Assembly (NCBI GenBank): GCA_024138015.1
Contig: JAMXBB010000001.1
Location: forward strand, 131,171,764 to 131,235,763
DNA: 64,000 bases
Source of the DNA: Lumnitzera littorea
Lineage: Eukaryota > Streptophyta > Magnoliopsida > Myrtales > Combretaceae
Reading direction: 5' to 3'
Both the position numbers and the translations under genes were made by a program. The notes under the pieces are model-generated. The model was given only the letters and a program-made list of their open reading frames with translations, was not told where the DNA came from and ran no database searches. Every line of letters begins with the position of its first letter. Position 1 is the stretch's first letter. Below are positions 37,701-50,400 of this stretch, piece by piece.

Positions 37701-37787
37701 TCCAAGCTTCTCACAAGCCTCAATCAACTGTTCATTTAAACCCAAATCCATAAATGTTTTAACACCTTCTTCATGCTCTTCACTCAT
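31760..37787 (-). CDS. RH10: DEAD-box ATP-dependent RNA helicase 10 (DDX47/Rrp3 type), 13 exons
   Basis: This helicase family acts in nucleolar pre-rRNA processing. Exons (minus): 37787-37649, 37564-37441, 37333-37264, 37155-37093, 36392-36318, 35529-35410, 34314-34273, 34140-34066, 33445-33299, 33194-33057, 32858-32747, 32673-32585, 31891-31760 (TGA at 31762-31760). Every intron is GT-AG and phases match, giving 441 residues. Motifs in order: Q motif (LGWKDPTKIQ), I AQTGSGKT, Ia PTRELA, Ib TPGR, II DEAD, III SAT, IV MVFTRTC, V TDVASRGLDIP, VI HRVGRTARAGR. The C-terminus is acidic then Lys-rich (KSKKLKKK), a likely nuclear/nucleolar signal. The start at 37787 (MSEEHEEG) matches the length of AtRH10. 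An in-frame ATG 18 codons upstream (37841) is probably 5' UTR, because a CTTCAG acceptor-like site lies between them. All catalytic residues are intact. Confidence 0.95.
34950..35128. repeat. Decayed tandem duplication in a helicase intron
   Basis: Two units of about 85-90 bp (34950-35032 and 35042-35128) share GTCAACT, GTG-CTG, TTAA-GAGCT, a C-rich patch and CACAAA-CCCATCCAAC. They lie in the intron between exons 6 and 7 and have no coding meaning. Confidence 0.6.
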
Positions 37788-38620
37788 TTTCAAATTTTTT
37801 TCCTTATATCTGAAGGCAACAACAACAAAGTCAAATTTCAAGCTGTTATCTCAATTGTTTTTTCTTAACCAACTGCTAAATATAAAATGCCGCCTTGATA
37901 GCCCCAATGATATAATATAAATGGATATTACTTCGACAATCAAAAAACTTTTAACATTGGCTTATTGAAATCACCATCACTGTGTGAAAAGTACAATCCA
38001 AAGAGCACAAAACTAGCCCGGAAAGAGCAAATACATTACTACCACAACAGTTTAATCTAAATTTCAAGCTCCACCACCCATACCTTCAATTTTCCGCACA
38101 GTTTTTTTTTTTTTTTTTGGGTAATAAAAAGTTTTTAACTTTGCCGTTGTATCAGATCGAAATTCATGCTTTTTTATAGTCTTTTAGAAGTAGAACCCTC
38201 TATGTAGATGTACATGTAAATTCAAAACACTAAAATACGCCACATAAGCCATCTGAATTATCAACATATCTGATAAAAAATAAATAAATAAATATATAAA
38301 TAACCATCGCAATTGAATTATACCCAGAAACGAACCTTATTGTTCCATTCAACAGCAAAAATTGACGAACACTAAGGAGCGATGCAAATATTTAAGGTTC
38401 TATAAGAGGTTGTCCTACCGTTTTAATGGTCAGAGTGGATCATTACCTAAGCAAACGGAATATGAGAAAGGCCGACTTGAAGCGAGTGGCGGTTGGCGGC
38501 GGAACGTGTTTTTGGTCCGGTGAAATTGATATATTTCAAGTGAACTGGCGGTAGAGTGGGGCTCGGGGAGAGATCAGGGCGGCGGAACTGGAAAGTGAAT
38601 GGGTCGGGGTTCGGAGTCTA
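37788..38620 (-). promoter_or_regulatory. 5' UTR and promoter region of the helicase gene
   Basis: A likely 5' UTR intron ends at a CTTCAG just upstream of the start codon. A compact GC-rich island at about 38460-38600 (GGCGG and GGCGGCGG repeats) stands out from AT-rich surroundings and probably marks the transcription start. Exact sites cannot be fixed from sequence alone. Confidence 0.45.
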
Positions 38621-38625
38621 ATGTA

Positions 38626-38668
38626 ATATATATATATATGCGTGTATAAATAAAATAAAATAAAATTT
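38626..38668. repeat. (AT)7 followed by (AAATA)n low-complexity tract
   Basis: An alternating AT run at 38626-38639, then four AAATA/AAAAT units. It separates the helicase promoter from the retrotransposon nest. The single n in the window is 37 bases further, at 38705. Confidence 0.85.
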
Positions 38669-39821
38669 ATATTTTTAAAATTTATCATTATTTATTCAGT
38701 AAAANCTCACACTAAAACAATAAATAAAGTTTTTATCTAGATCTAAACCTATGAAAATAGCTTACTTGAAATCCATTAACAAAAGGGCTTAAATCTTAAC
38801 CATTAATTACTATCATGATATGACAAATTGGATTAATTACCATTTCCTATAAATACCTTATTCACTTTTTCATTTAGAGAAGAGAAAAAATTCCATCAAC
38901 AACGTTACTTTATAGGAACCTTGTCTCAAAAATTAAATACTTAATTACCTTAAGAACTTTACCCTGTTTTTCATTAATCTTGTGCTCTTCCACCTATCAT
39001 TATACTTGTTAAAGCCTCATCGAGATTGCTTATTCTTTCTCCCTACACTTCTCTTTTGATAATCCTATGCAAGCCACTTAAATCATTTCCTTAGCTGCGT
39101 ATAATGTGGCTTCTCATGCGGTATGTATGTGACACTTGCATCTATACCTACACCCCTACATTTTATGGCAACTTTATTGGGGATGGAAGACTTGATACTC
39201 ACATAATGGTACTTTTAAGGCGAAGACAACCTGTTCTTATTGATGAAATTAATCAAAAGCAAGATGTCACTACTGTAACCAATGACCAAAATTCACCTCC
39301 AACTAAAGGCAGTAATCAAGGCGATGACATACGAGAAGGTGTCCTTGATAATTTACAGATAACGTGTGAGTTGTGACAGACTAATGAGAATTTAGGTGAA
39401 CTTGTGGTGATGTTTGCTCAATGCGCGCCTGTGTTAGCTGCCTTTGTTGTTGTACAACAATGAGCAACTTCTTCGAATCCTTCTAATATACAACAATATA
39501 CCTTACCTAACCTTGCTATTGTCAATGAGCATGTTACTCTTAGAGTTGAGGAACAATCTCTTGCTGTGGAACCTACAGTCGTGCAAGATTCATTACCTGA
39601 AGTAAAGAATCAAGGGGTTTAGATTGGAGGCTCGTCATCTTCATGTGCTATACTACGTATTACAATTGTTGACTCTGTGTAACTAATACCAATGAATCCT
39701 ATGTCTACAAAATCTACACTTGTGAATCTCGCGCTCATGTACCATGCTCCTATAATGTCGTTAAGGGTAGAAGCATCTACTTAGATAGGTTCATTTGATG
39801 GAAATCAGGCTATCAGACCAC
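38640..39821 (+). mobile_element. Outer gypsy-type element, leader and gag N-terminal part
   Basis: TATAAATACC near 38849 could be an LTR promoter. From 39104 a frame (90 codons, then read-through of stops to about 39820) encodes hydrophilic sequence including MVLLRRRQPVLIDEI, of the kind that precedes gag in plant gypsy elements. It is cut at 39821 by the inner Ty3/Gypsy element and resumes at 51859, where VTKGDLNMYLKEI leads into a clear gag domain. Its own LTR boundaries were not found. Confidence 0.5.
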
Positions 39822-42785
39822 TGACCTGCAGTTGAGCTTGAGAATTAAAGAGATTGGCAAGACGAATCCTCCTATTCCAACTGACTCATGTGGATGACGA
39901 ATATCTCCTTGTTGACCCATTCTGCCTGTTGAGTTGAGTGATTACCTATTTCTTGTATGTTATATACTGAGAAGCGGAATTGTGGAAGGCTGAGACAATA
40001 ACCTATCTTCATTCTCACATATGCTTGGCCAATTACTTACTCGGTCGCACCTGTTACGCTTCGAAGCGGCAAAGACGTAACAGCCCCGTCATGTAAACCA
40101 TTCTAAAATAGAAGTTGGCCTTACAATCGCTATCTTAGACCTGATTTATACAAGGTGTCTACGACTAACCCACTTTGAAGTAAATAGATTGTAATTTAAA
40201 TAAATCATTTACTTAAGAAAGTGAGAAAATATATATATACACTATAATTCAGTTATTACAATTAACGTTTACAATGTTTCACTGTAATATATTTTCTAGT
40301 TATTACATTATTCAAAAATGAAAAATTCTAAAATAAAAGCTTAGAGTTGCTGGATCCTCATTCCCCAGGATCTAGTAGTTGCTAGCTTTAGAGTAGTTGT
40401 AAGCCGCTTTTTAGCCAGCACCTGCATGATATCTATAGAGATGTGAGTAACTACAACTCAGTAAGTTAGGATGGAGGACTTGAAACTATATTATAAACAT
40501 AACAAGGTTATCAACCAACTTATTAGGTGCAATGCATGTTTAAGCAAATGCCATCGCACGATGTTGTTTGGCTCGTCGTAAGATTAGAGAAATTGTGTCC
40601 GCTCTAATTCGGGTTGAGGAGTTGTCGTTAATGCAATAGCTTACGACCAAACCCTGGCTTATGCAGTGAAGACACTGCTCCTCCTGCGACTACCTTCGAA
40701 CCATTGACTTCACCTTCGTCATGACCTCCTCTCTTGTCACTTAGTTAGACTAAGGATGAAAAAGGGACCATTATGCAATTTTGCGCTATCCCTTTCGAAG
40801 GAGTTGATATTTGGCTAGAGAATCTTAAGTTTCCCCTAATGGGTTGCCATGCAGGTCCGATTATGATTACATGTTATATATTTAATTAGGTCCAGTTTAA
40901 GGTGATCAATTATTTTATACAAATCATATAATACCAGTTAGAACAACAAACAGAATCATAACATCACTCATAATCAAGTACATGCACACAACCAACTATC
41001 TAATAAGCACAAACAAGCATAATCTTAAGCCTTCAAAATACAGCAACGTATTAATCCCAACTTACTTAGACTCCTCGCTCACTTACTCGAGGTCCAACTC
41101 GCTCAGGCCATCATCGATCATCCCTATAACACAAACGTGGTTTCAGTTTTTCATATAACTATTATAAGTTAGTTTTATCCTATAACGCTTATTGTTATGT
41201 TTTGTTTATGATTTAATATATATCTGGTTATCTAGGTTCTCAAACCTTTTACAATTATTTTAGGTTTAGGGTTAGGTTCGGGTTTAGTTTCCGCATCAAT
41301 TTATAAATTAGGTTCTACTTCGACTTTTAAGTACTGTTTTATACTCGAACCTTAGAAATTCATTTCAACTCATAATATGAAATTAATCACATTACTTCTA
41401 GATATCCTAAATATTATCATTACTCCTAGTCAGTATTTTATTTTACCCGGTACACTTAAATCCTTATTAGTGTACCGAATTTACTCTTGATGTGAGAAAT
41501 TTTTACATTTTTCATATAATTACGTAAATTTAAGTTTTCTATTAGATTTATTATATATCCCTATTATTTATATAATATCAATTTTTATCCTAATATTTTT
41601 TATTTATTATATTTTCAATAATTGCATATTATGTATTATTACTTATTATGTACATAATACACATCTAATATTTTTATCACTCTAATTACCATCTCCCAAC
41701 ATCAATTATCATTTCAAAATGTCTAAATTCATCCTAAATTAGATTTTACACCTAATTACCCTAATTTATAAAATTAACTTAAAATTTACTATTTTTCTCT
41801 ATTAATTATTTACTACATAATTAACCTAATAATTACATTTAACACTCTAAATGATACAAGTATCATATTTCATCAGATTTTAACATCTTAAAACATATAA
41901 TTATTCACTAAATCAGTAATTAACTATTTAATTACTTAATTAATCCTAAATTACCCATTTTATGCCTCATTTTAAAGCCTAAAAATTATCTAAAAATTTC
42001 AAAAATTAATTTTTGAAAATAAGCTTCATAACACTATTCTATATCATCTAAGTAGTTTACACAAAAATTTCTAGCTTTACTTATAATTTAGGCTCGATCG
42101 GATCTTTCAGCTAATTAGAACCCTAAGTGATTGGTTGTGGGGCTTACAGTACTCTTGCCGAGATGTCGAGAGAAAGAGTCCGAATTGACCAAGCCACCTC
42201 TATTCGAATAAGTAAGCTATCTATACTTTTTGTCTACATCTATCGACAGCATCACCAATACGATATCATCACATATACAGTATCATGTGTAGAATCCATT
42301 ACACCGATGATTACTTTCCTTATATATTCATTTTTATCATTTTGTATATTTTATAATACTTCCTTAGGAAATACCCTTTTTGTCTTTGCCCTTTTAGGCA
42401 AGTTGCCTTAATTTATGGATATAAATACCCCTTGTACTTATAGCTATAGAGAAGCAGATTGAACATTAATACACTTGAGTATTTTTCCTTCCTTGAGTAA
42501 ACACTACCTATTTACTCTCGTCTTCACTCTTATCCTAACTCTTAAGCAAGGCTAAGTGGTGAGTAACCTCACGAGATCGATTCGTGCATCATATCGAATT
42601 GTACCATGAGTCTACAGAAGTTTCATTGGTGTATTATATCTATTGGAGCTGTTCGTAGGTCTTGCTTACTTTTCATTCACATTCATCCTTTTTTACACCA
42701 TTCCCAATTATTCCTTTTAAGCTTTTTGTAAGCTTGGACCCATCCAGTGATCGGCCTTATCTGTTCTTGGTCACGATTCGCAACA
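39822..42785 (+). repeat. 5' LTR of the 39822-51858 element (interrupted 40052-42148)
   Basis: Segments 39822-40051 and 42154-42785 align with 47435-47654 and 51206-51858. The interruption is a solo LTR of another family. Confidence 0.8.
40052..42148 (-). mobile_element. Solo LTR 1 (TGTAAG..C family), inserted in a gypsy LTR
   Basis: 2,097 bp, TG to CA, read on the minus strand as TGTAAGCCCCAC to CGAAGCGTAACA. Flanks GCACC (40047-40051) and GTACT (42149-42153) match at 3 of 5, both differences being C/T. It has no coding capacity. It shares internal blocks with copies at 47655, 59337 and 58930 (for example CCTCAACCCGAATTAGAGCG against CCTCAATTCGGGTTAGAGTG). Confidence 0.8.
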
Positions 42786-44220
42786 TCTTAGTATCTGAGT
42801 GGAGGTTTTGTATGAGTTATATTTGGTTCTTTTAGAAATTCTATTATATTCCATTCTATGTATGTGAAATAGAGTAAGTTACTATGTTCATCTTAGTTGC
42901 TGTATTTGCTAGTTGTTAATTTCTTAAAGTATTTGTTTGAATTTTGAATCTATAGAGAAAATGCTAAACCCTAGTGTGAATATTAGTGTAGGAAATGACA
43001 ATAGTAAAGTTATCCACCATGGACGACAGTTTTAAGGAATTCCCAAAAGCATTGCTGAGAGACTTGATGAAGTGACTAACCTCTTGGTGGATTTAACCCG
43101 AGTAGTTCATGCATTATCCTGCCAATCTATTAAGCCCGTACAAAAGACCCCATAAGCTGCTCAACCTATTAGAGGTTAGAACCTAAGTCAATTAGTTAGA
43201 GGTGGAGGAGTAGGTGAATGAGTGAGGAGAAAGATTGATTTGACAGACATAGGAGATGAGGAAGAAGATGAGTATTTTGAAGAAGAATGTGTGCGAGTCT
43301 CCAAAGCATCTGACCATGTAAAGATTCGGATTCTGAGCTTCAATGGATCTGAGAATGCTGATGAGTATTTGGAGTGGGAAGAGAAGGTGAAGTGTGTTTT
43401 TCATTATAATCAATACGAGGATTATGAGAAAGTGAGAACTGTTACTATTGAGTTCCTCATGTATGTCATTATGTAGTGGAAGAATTTCTAGGCCATGAGG
43501 AGATAAGAAAGCTACTAAGAGATTAATACTTGGACTGAGATGAAGAGAGTACTCAGAATCAAGTTCGTACTAGAAACTTACCTTCAAGATACTTTCACTT
43601 GGCTTCAAAAGCTGAGGTAAGGAGGTCGGATTATTGATGAGTATGTTTAGAAATTTCAAATGCTTATAATCCGTTGTGATATGGAGGAACCACCAACTTG
43701 AATAGTCTCAAGATTCATCACTGGATCGAGAGGTGATATTTGAGACATTATGGAACTCCAATGCTTTACCATAATGGATAAAGCCATCAAGATAGCCCAG
43801 TAAGTAGAAAGGTAAAGAAGGAGTTAAGTAATGACGAGGATGTTGACTAGCCAACCCAAACAAGCAAGTCACTAAGCTTAGTCGAGCTGAAAAATGGATG
43901 TTTGAGTTGAATTGAATGGCCAACCTGACGCTAAGGTGCTGACCCTAAGTTATGAGAAGGGGTAAAGATCAAGTTGGAAAACTAGCCAGATCAAGTGCTT
44001 TAAGTGCTAAGGGTTTGGACATACGGTTACTTAGTACCTGAACTAATGGACAATGGTCATTAAAGGAGATGTCCTGAAGTTAGAGGTAAACAGTCTAGAT
44101 GAGGAACCCGAGGAAAAGGAGATCCCTACCAAGAAAGAAAATGTCGAGAAAGAACTAATTGAAAAAGATGTGTTCGCTGAGGACTTAGATTAGTTGATCA
44201 TGGTTATTTGATGCACAATG
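42786..44220 (+). pseudogene. Gypsy gag with zinc knuckle
   Basis: An ATG at 42961 begins MLNPSVNISVGN. The gag core is at 43222-43476 (VKIRILSFNGSENADEYLEW), ending in a stop inside the domain. A CCHC knuckle at about 43995-44030 reads KCFKC, a stop, then GFGH, with the last Cys replaced. It is the same gag type as in the minus-strand element at 20830-21000. Confidence 0.75.
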
Positions 44221-44259
44221 AACATGGAATCCTCATAAGAGGAAGAGCGAAAAGACAAT

Positions 44260-44560
44260 TTATTTCATATCACCTATAAGGTGAATAATCATATATGTGC
44301 CCTCATCATGGATAGTGGAAGTTGCACTAATGTGACATCGGCCGATCTTATTTCAAAATTTGAAATTGCCGACTGTTGCACATTTGAGGTCATACAAATT
44401 GCATTGGTTGAGTGAGAAAGGAGTATTATATGTCACTCGGAAAATACTAATGTCAATCATTGTAGGGAATTACTTTGACCAGATTCTTTACGGTGTATTG
44501 CCCATGTGTGCTTATCACGTGTTGCTAGATAGATCGTAGTTATTTGATAGAAGAGTTATC
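44260..44560 (+). pseudogene. Gypsy aspartic protease remnant
   Basis: CALIMDSGSCTNVTSADLI at about 44298-44355 keeps the catalytic Asp-Ser-Gly triad. Flanking sequence has stops and a frameshift. Confidence 0.75.
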
Positions 44561-44819
44561 CATGACAACTACGAGGACATGTACATGTTCAAGAAAAATA
44601 ACCAAATGATCACACTAAACTCGATACCACTGAGAGAAGTTAATAAATTGTAGACAAAACTTACTCATGGATTGAAGAAAGCTCTGGTGATGAGTAGAGC
44701 CAAGCACTATGAGGCCATCAATGCTAACGAGCCTTATGTTGGTTAGGTACCTGTTAGAAATGAAGTGGCGGGGTGAATTACCCTAAGAAATCATAGAAAT
44801 AATTGAGGAGTATGCTGAC

Positions 44820-45960
44820 CTGTTTCCAAAATAATTACTTGAGGGGTTGCCCCCAACTCGAAGCATAGAGTATTGCATTGACTTAGTACCTAGTGCTACA
44901 TTACCGAATAAGCCAACCTATCGAATGAATCCTGAATAAGCTTTTGAGTTATAACGTCAAGTCAATGAGCTACTAGAGAGAGGATATGTCTGAAAAAGTC
45001 TTAGCCCTTACGTTGTGCTAATGCTTCTGGTGCCAAAAAAAGATGGAACCTAACGAATGTGTGTTGATAGTTGAGCCGTGAATAAGATCACAATCAAATA
45101 CGGGTATCCAATCTTGAGGTTAGAAGACATGTTGGATGAGTTGAGTGAAGCTAAGGTCTTTTAGTAAGATTGACCTGAAGTCTAGCTATCATCAAATCTG
45201 CATGAAGCTAGGAGATGAATGGAAGATTGCGTTTAAAACTTGGCATAGACTCTATGAGTGAATAGTCATGTCATTTGGCCTGTTGAATTCCTCGAACACT
45301 TTTATGAGATTGATGAACCGTGTATTAAGACATCTAATTGGAAAGTGTGTCATGGTGTACTTTGACAACATATTGGTTTATAGTGCCGACATGCCGAGCC
45401 ATTGCAAGTATCTCCAAAAAGTATTGGATATCCTCTATCTCGAGAAACTATTCAGCAATCTTAAGAAATGTTGCTTTTGCCTGGAGGAAGTGGTATTCTT
45501 GAGCTATATAGTTAGTGGAGGAGGCTTACAATTGGATGACGAAAAGATCCAAGCAATTGTAGAGTGGTTGACTCCTACTATTTGTGCCGATATAAGAAGT
45601 TTCCATGAACTGTCTTTATTCTATAGACGATTCATCAAGAATTTCAGCACCCTTGCCATGCCTCTTACTGAGCTCACAAAGAAGAACACCGACTTTCGAT
45701 ATAGAGAAATGAAGGCGAGAAGCTTTGCTGAGGTAAAAGAAAGATTAGCCTCTGCCCTGGTATTGGTTCTACCTGACTTTGAGAAAATATTTGAGCTGGA
45801 ATGTGACGTATCAGGTATTGGAATAGGCGCTGTCCTAATGCGGGAAAGCTAACCAATTGCCTTCTATAGTGAGAAGCTTAAAGGGCTATAGTTAAATTAC
45901 TTCGTATATGATAAGGAGCTCTTAACACTGATTCGAGCACTACAAGTATGGTAATACTAT
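44820..45960 (+). pseudogene. Gypsy reverse transcriptase and RNase H
   Basis: VPKKDGT precedes the fingers motif, and YPILRLEDMLDEL follows. An open stretch at 45268-45852 (194 codons) covers MSFGLLNSSNTFMRLMNRVL, the catalytic box Tyr-Phe-Asp-Asn (45358-45369, where Tyr-Val-Asp-Asp is usual), the connection region (FYRRFIKNFSTLAMPLTELT) and the RNase H start (LECDVSGIGIGAVL). The second catalytic Asp is Asn, a G-to-A type change. It is inactive. Confidence 0.85.
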
Positions 45961-46329
45961 TTACTGTCGAGAGAATTTGCAATATATGCTAAACATAAAT
46001 CATTGAGGTACCTCTGAAGTCAAACGAAGTTATCAAAGTGGCATGTAAGATGGGTTAAATTCCTTGAAGGATTAAATTTCGTAATAAAATACAAGCAGTG
46101 AAAAAGTAACGTAATTGTAGATGCTCTTTTAAGGAAACATGCACTTTTAATCGAACTATAGACCAGGCTGTTTGGGTTTACAAGTATCAAATACCAGTAT
46201 TCTAGGGATCTATACTTTGGACCCATAATCGTATGATGCATTGATGGAAGGACAGTGGATGAGTATCATGTGGAGGGTGCCTAGGTAGAAAACTATGCAT
46301 ACCGACTTGTTCCTTGAGGGAGTTATTGA

Positions 46330-47373
46330 TTAAGGAAGCTTATAGTAGAGGACTCTCCGGACATTTTAGAGAGAGAAGGACCTGTGAATTGTTGAATAAT
46401 CGATTCTTTTGGCCGAAGACAAAGAGAGATGTACACCAAATTATTGACAGTTGTACTGAGTACTAAGCCAAGCAAAGGAAAGCAATGCTTTTACCTGTCC
46501 TAACAAAGCCATAGATTGAATTGAGCATGGACTTTGTTCTTGGACTATCATGAACTATTCGAGGCAAAGAATCTATAATGGTCATCATGGATCATTTCAG
46601 CAAAATGGCACACTTCGTGCCCTACTCAAAAACTAACAATGCTACAGTTATTACTTATCTTTTCTTGTAGGAGATTGTGCGGTTACACGGTGTACTGAGA
46701 AGTATAGTCTTCAACAGGAATCCAAAGTTCTTAAGCCATTTCTAAAGAACCTTATTGCATCAGATGAGGACCGAACTACTATTTAGTACTTCTTGTCATC
46801 CCCAAATTGACAGCCAAATGGAGGTAGTTAATCGCACTTTGGGATCACTGGTTTGAGCTGTAATAGGAAAAAACTTGGTTGATTAGGACATTTGCTTACT
46901 AGTGGTTGAATTCGCTTACAATGATACAATGCATGACAATACTAAGCAAACACCCTTTGAAGTGGTCTATGGTTTTAATCTTGGGTTGCCCCTCGACTAA
47001 ACCCCTGTACTTGTACCCGCACAAGAAGACCTGACCTAAGAGTTCAAGCACAATCCCTTCAACACATCTATGATAAAGTCACTTGGCACATAGACCAATT
47101 TGCTAGAAAAATGCGGGAGAAGACCAAGGGTAGGATGGCTAAACAATTCTAGTTAAAGACTTAGTATGGTTGCACCTCAGCAAGAAATGGTTCCCAAACA
47201 AGAGGAAGAAAAAATTATCTGCAAGAACTAAAAGACCTTTTAGAATCCTCCAAAAGATCAATGGCAATGCTTATAGATTGGAGTTAGCCAAGGACTATGG
47301 GGTTTCTGATGCCTTTAATGTTGCCGACCTCATTTTGTATCACCCTGACAGAGAGCCGAATGAAAACCATTAA
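46330..47373 (+). pseudogene. Gypsy integrase
   Basis: SMDFVLGL carries the first catalytic Asp (about 46530). The second block reads VFNRNPKF where SDRDPKF is usual, so the second Asp is lost. EVVNRTL holds the Glu. The C-terminal domain at 47170-47373 reads HLSKKWFPNKRKKKL, then FRILQKINGNAYRLEL, then FNVADLILYHPD. Translation stops soon after, with no chromodomain. Several frameshifts are present. Confidence 0.82.
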
Positions 47374-47434
47374 GATTTGATCTCAAATCTAAAACAACCT
47401 AAAGGGAATGATAGGAATTAAGTTGCCGGACTAC

Positions 47435-50400
47435 TGACATGCAGCTGAGCCTAAGGATTAGGGGATTAGCAAGATGAATCCTCCTATTCCAGTCGACTCA
47501 TGTAGAGGTTGAGTATCTTCTTGTTGACCCATTTTGCTTACCGAATCGAATGATTGCCTATTTCTCGCATGTTATGTGCTGAGAAGTAGAAGGCTGAGAC
47601 AATAGCCTATCTTCATTCTCACTCATGCTTCACCAATTATTTACTCGGCCATACTGTAAGCTCCCAAAATTGAGTTTAGGATAACCGAGCTTAAATTTAG
47701 GGCTTTTAGGGAAACTTATCCAATTGAGCCCAAACTTTACGACTAGAATAAAAAAGTTAGTCGAGATATTACAGTGAAGTTAGATTTTAGTAATAATGAC
47801 CTAAAATCCCAATTTTGCCCTTAGAAATTGGAATATTTAATAAAGCACTAAAATGTTTGGAACTCCTAAAATCGAACTTAGATTGGAACGAAAACTTAGA
47901 GATAAGTTAATTGAGCTATAAAATGAGATAATATAATATAATTTACTATATAAAAATACACGTAATTTTACGAGTATACCCAGTATAAGTAATGATTATA
48001 CCCGTAAATTAACCCTAAATTATGTAATTATATATTTATTGTGTTGAATTCATGAAATTAACCTTAGAACATATCCTAAAAATAAAAGATATGTTAGAAA
48101 CTTAATTATATGAGTATAGTTATATATTACGTGTGATATTTACAAGGAATATATACTCGTATATTAAGTAAATAATTAAGTATTAATAAAATATACTCAA
48201 AATACCTAAAAAAAATTGCAAAATATTAATCAAAAGCCTTCCAATTGTTGATTCACGCTTAGAGATTTCTGGAAAACATCAAAGCTGGATAATTGCTGAA
48301 TCAAAAGGTGAATTTACAAGCCAATGCCACCTCCTACTTGCAATTAATGAAGGAAAAAGCAAGAAAAAAATAAATAAAAAAAGGAACCGACCTAAACCAC
48401 TATAAATTTGTTGAACAAATCACTTTGCATCTTTTGGAACCAGAAATAACAGAAAGAAAAATCAGAAAAAAATTATAGAAAATAAAAAAAGAGAAAAAAA
48501 ATAGAGTAATTACCGAGCTAAGTTAGTTCTTAGGGTTTCCTTTGATCTGCTACTACACCACTACACCACTCCACCACCAAGGAGTACCCCTAGCGTCTAG
48601 GCGTTCCGACAACCGCCCAACCGCCACCGGCTACCGGAACACCCAAGATCAATTTCCTGCCCTGTTTTTCAATAATTTCTAAAAATTAGTAAATCCCCCT
48701 AGAAAATTATGAAAAAATTTTACTTAGGTTATTTTAAACATGCTTTCATGTGATATTTTTATTTTTGAAAAATTCGTAATATTTAATATACTTTATTAAG
48801 AAATCTATTATTCACCCGAATTTATATTTGTAAAATAAATGTACTATATGATGTTGTTTCTAACTGAAAATTTTTTCTGTAGGATGTATATGATATATAG
48901 GTAATTTCTATGTAGCTCAAATTTTTATTTGAATAATTTTAATATTTATTGCATTTTTAGGCCTAAAATTAGCTCGAAAATAGGCTGAAATTATGAATTT
49001 AATAGGAAATTATGAAATTAATTGATGAAATGGACATGTACTGATCTATAATAAATAGTAATAATATTGAGTCAGATTGAAATTAATTTGTTGTTAAAAG
49101 AATTATAATTGGATAATTTATCATAATTTAGGGGTAAAATCGTCAATATGAAAATATAAGTAGTAGGTTGGAAACTTGAAACCAAATGATAACTGAATTC
49201 TCTATATTTTTAGAAGTCTATAGAAATTTTCGGGGAATTATTTGGTAACTCGAACTATTTATTACGAATTTATTAAGTAAAATAGTTTAGATTACAAGTC
49301 GGAGTGTATTTATAATATTAATAGACTAAAATGAATTAAATAGTTAAATAAAAACTATATAAAGGATTACTGATCAGATTGGATTAAATGGAGATTTTTA
49401 TTTTATTTATTAATATTTTCTGATCGGGATACACTTTAGGTATATTAGAATTAAATAATACTTATATTATTACAATATAAGGAAAAATTAGATAAAATAT
49501 AGGACAAATTAGATAAAATATAATTTAATAATGTAAATTATGTATAATACAATCATTTTTATATAATTATGTATAATTGTATTAAAAACTCAAACTACCC
49601 GTTAAAAGCCACCCTAGAAACAGGATTCGTAAAACGTATCGTTAGGTCTATACGAACCTAATGACACTAATTTTTTTGAAATCGGATAATCTTAAGTAAT
49701 TTAGCTTATGATTATATCATATTCAAGAATATACATATTTCGGTAACCTTACCGGTATTAAAACGTGAATTAATAAATAAAAAGTACGTTTCGATGCGAT
49801 CGAAACGATATATAATACGTAATATTATATATGATGTACAATATCAATAATTAATAATTTAATTCGATATATAGTGATAACATGACTGTATATTATGGAA
49901 ATAATATATATATATATATATAACTATTTTAGATTAAATCTTAATGTTTTCGTAATTATTACGAAAACTGAATTTGGGTCTTTTGTGTAATTAGGACCTT
50001 CCAATACAAAGACGGTTGACAATTCAAGTCAGCAATAGCGAACGTCTAAACAAGTAAGTTGGGATTGTGGCTTCACCGCTTGTTTGGGTGCTATTTAAAG
50101 TATCCGGAGACCCAAGAGTATTTCTGGTTGTGTTTGTAATTAGATAATTATGCGCATGCTGTGTGTGTGAATGATACTCAGTTGTGACAGGAGTTCAACT
50201 CTTTGGTATGCTGTTCTGCATATTTGCATGGATTTTATATTGTGTGAACTTGTTGGTTACCCTTGATTAACACTAACGGTTATTTGACTAAAATATAATT
50301 GGACATGCATAATCACCTGTTAGGGGAAAATGATTAAGAGTGTTAGGCCAAATACCAACTTTCTTCGATGAGGATAGCTGAAATGGTCATTTCCCCATCC

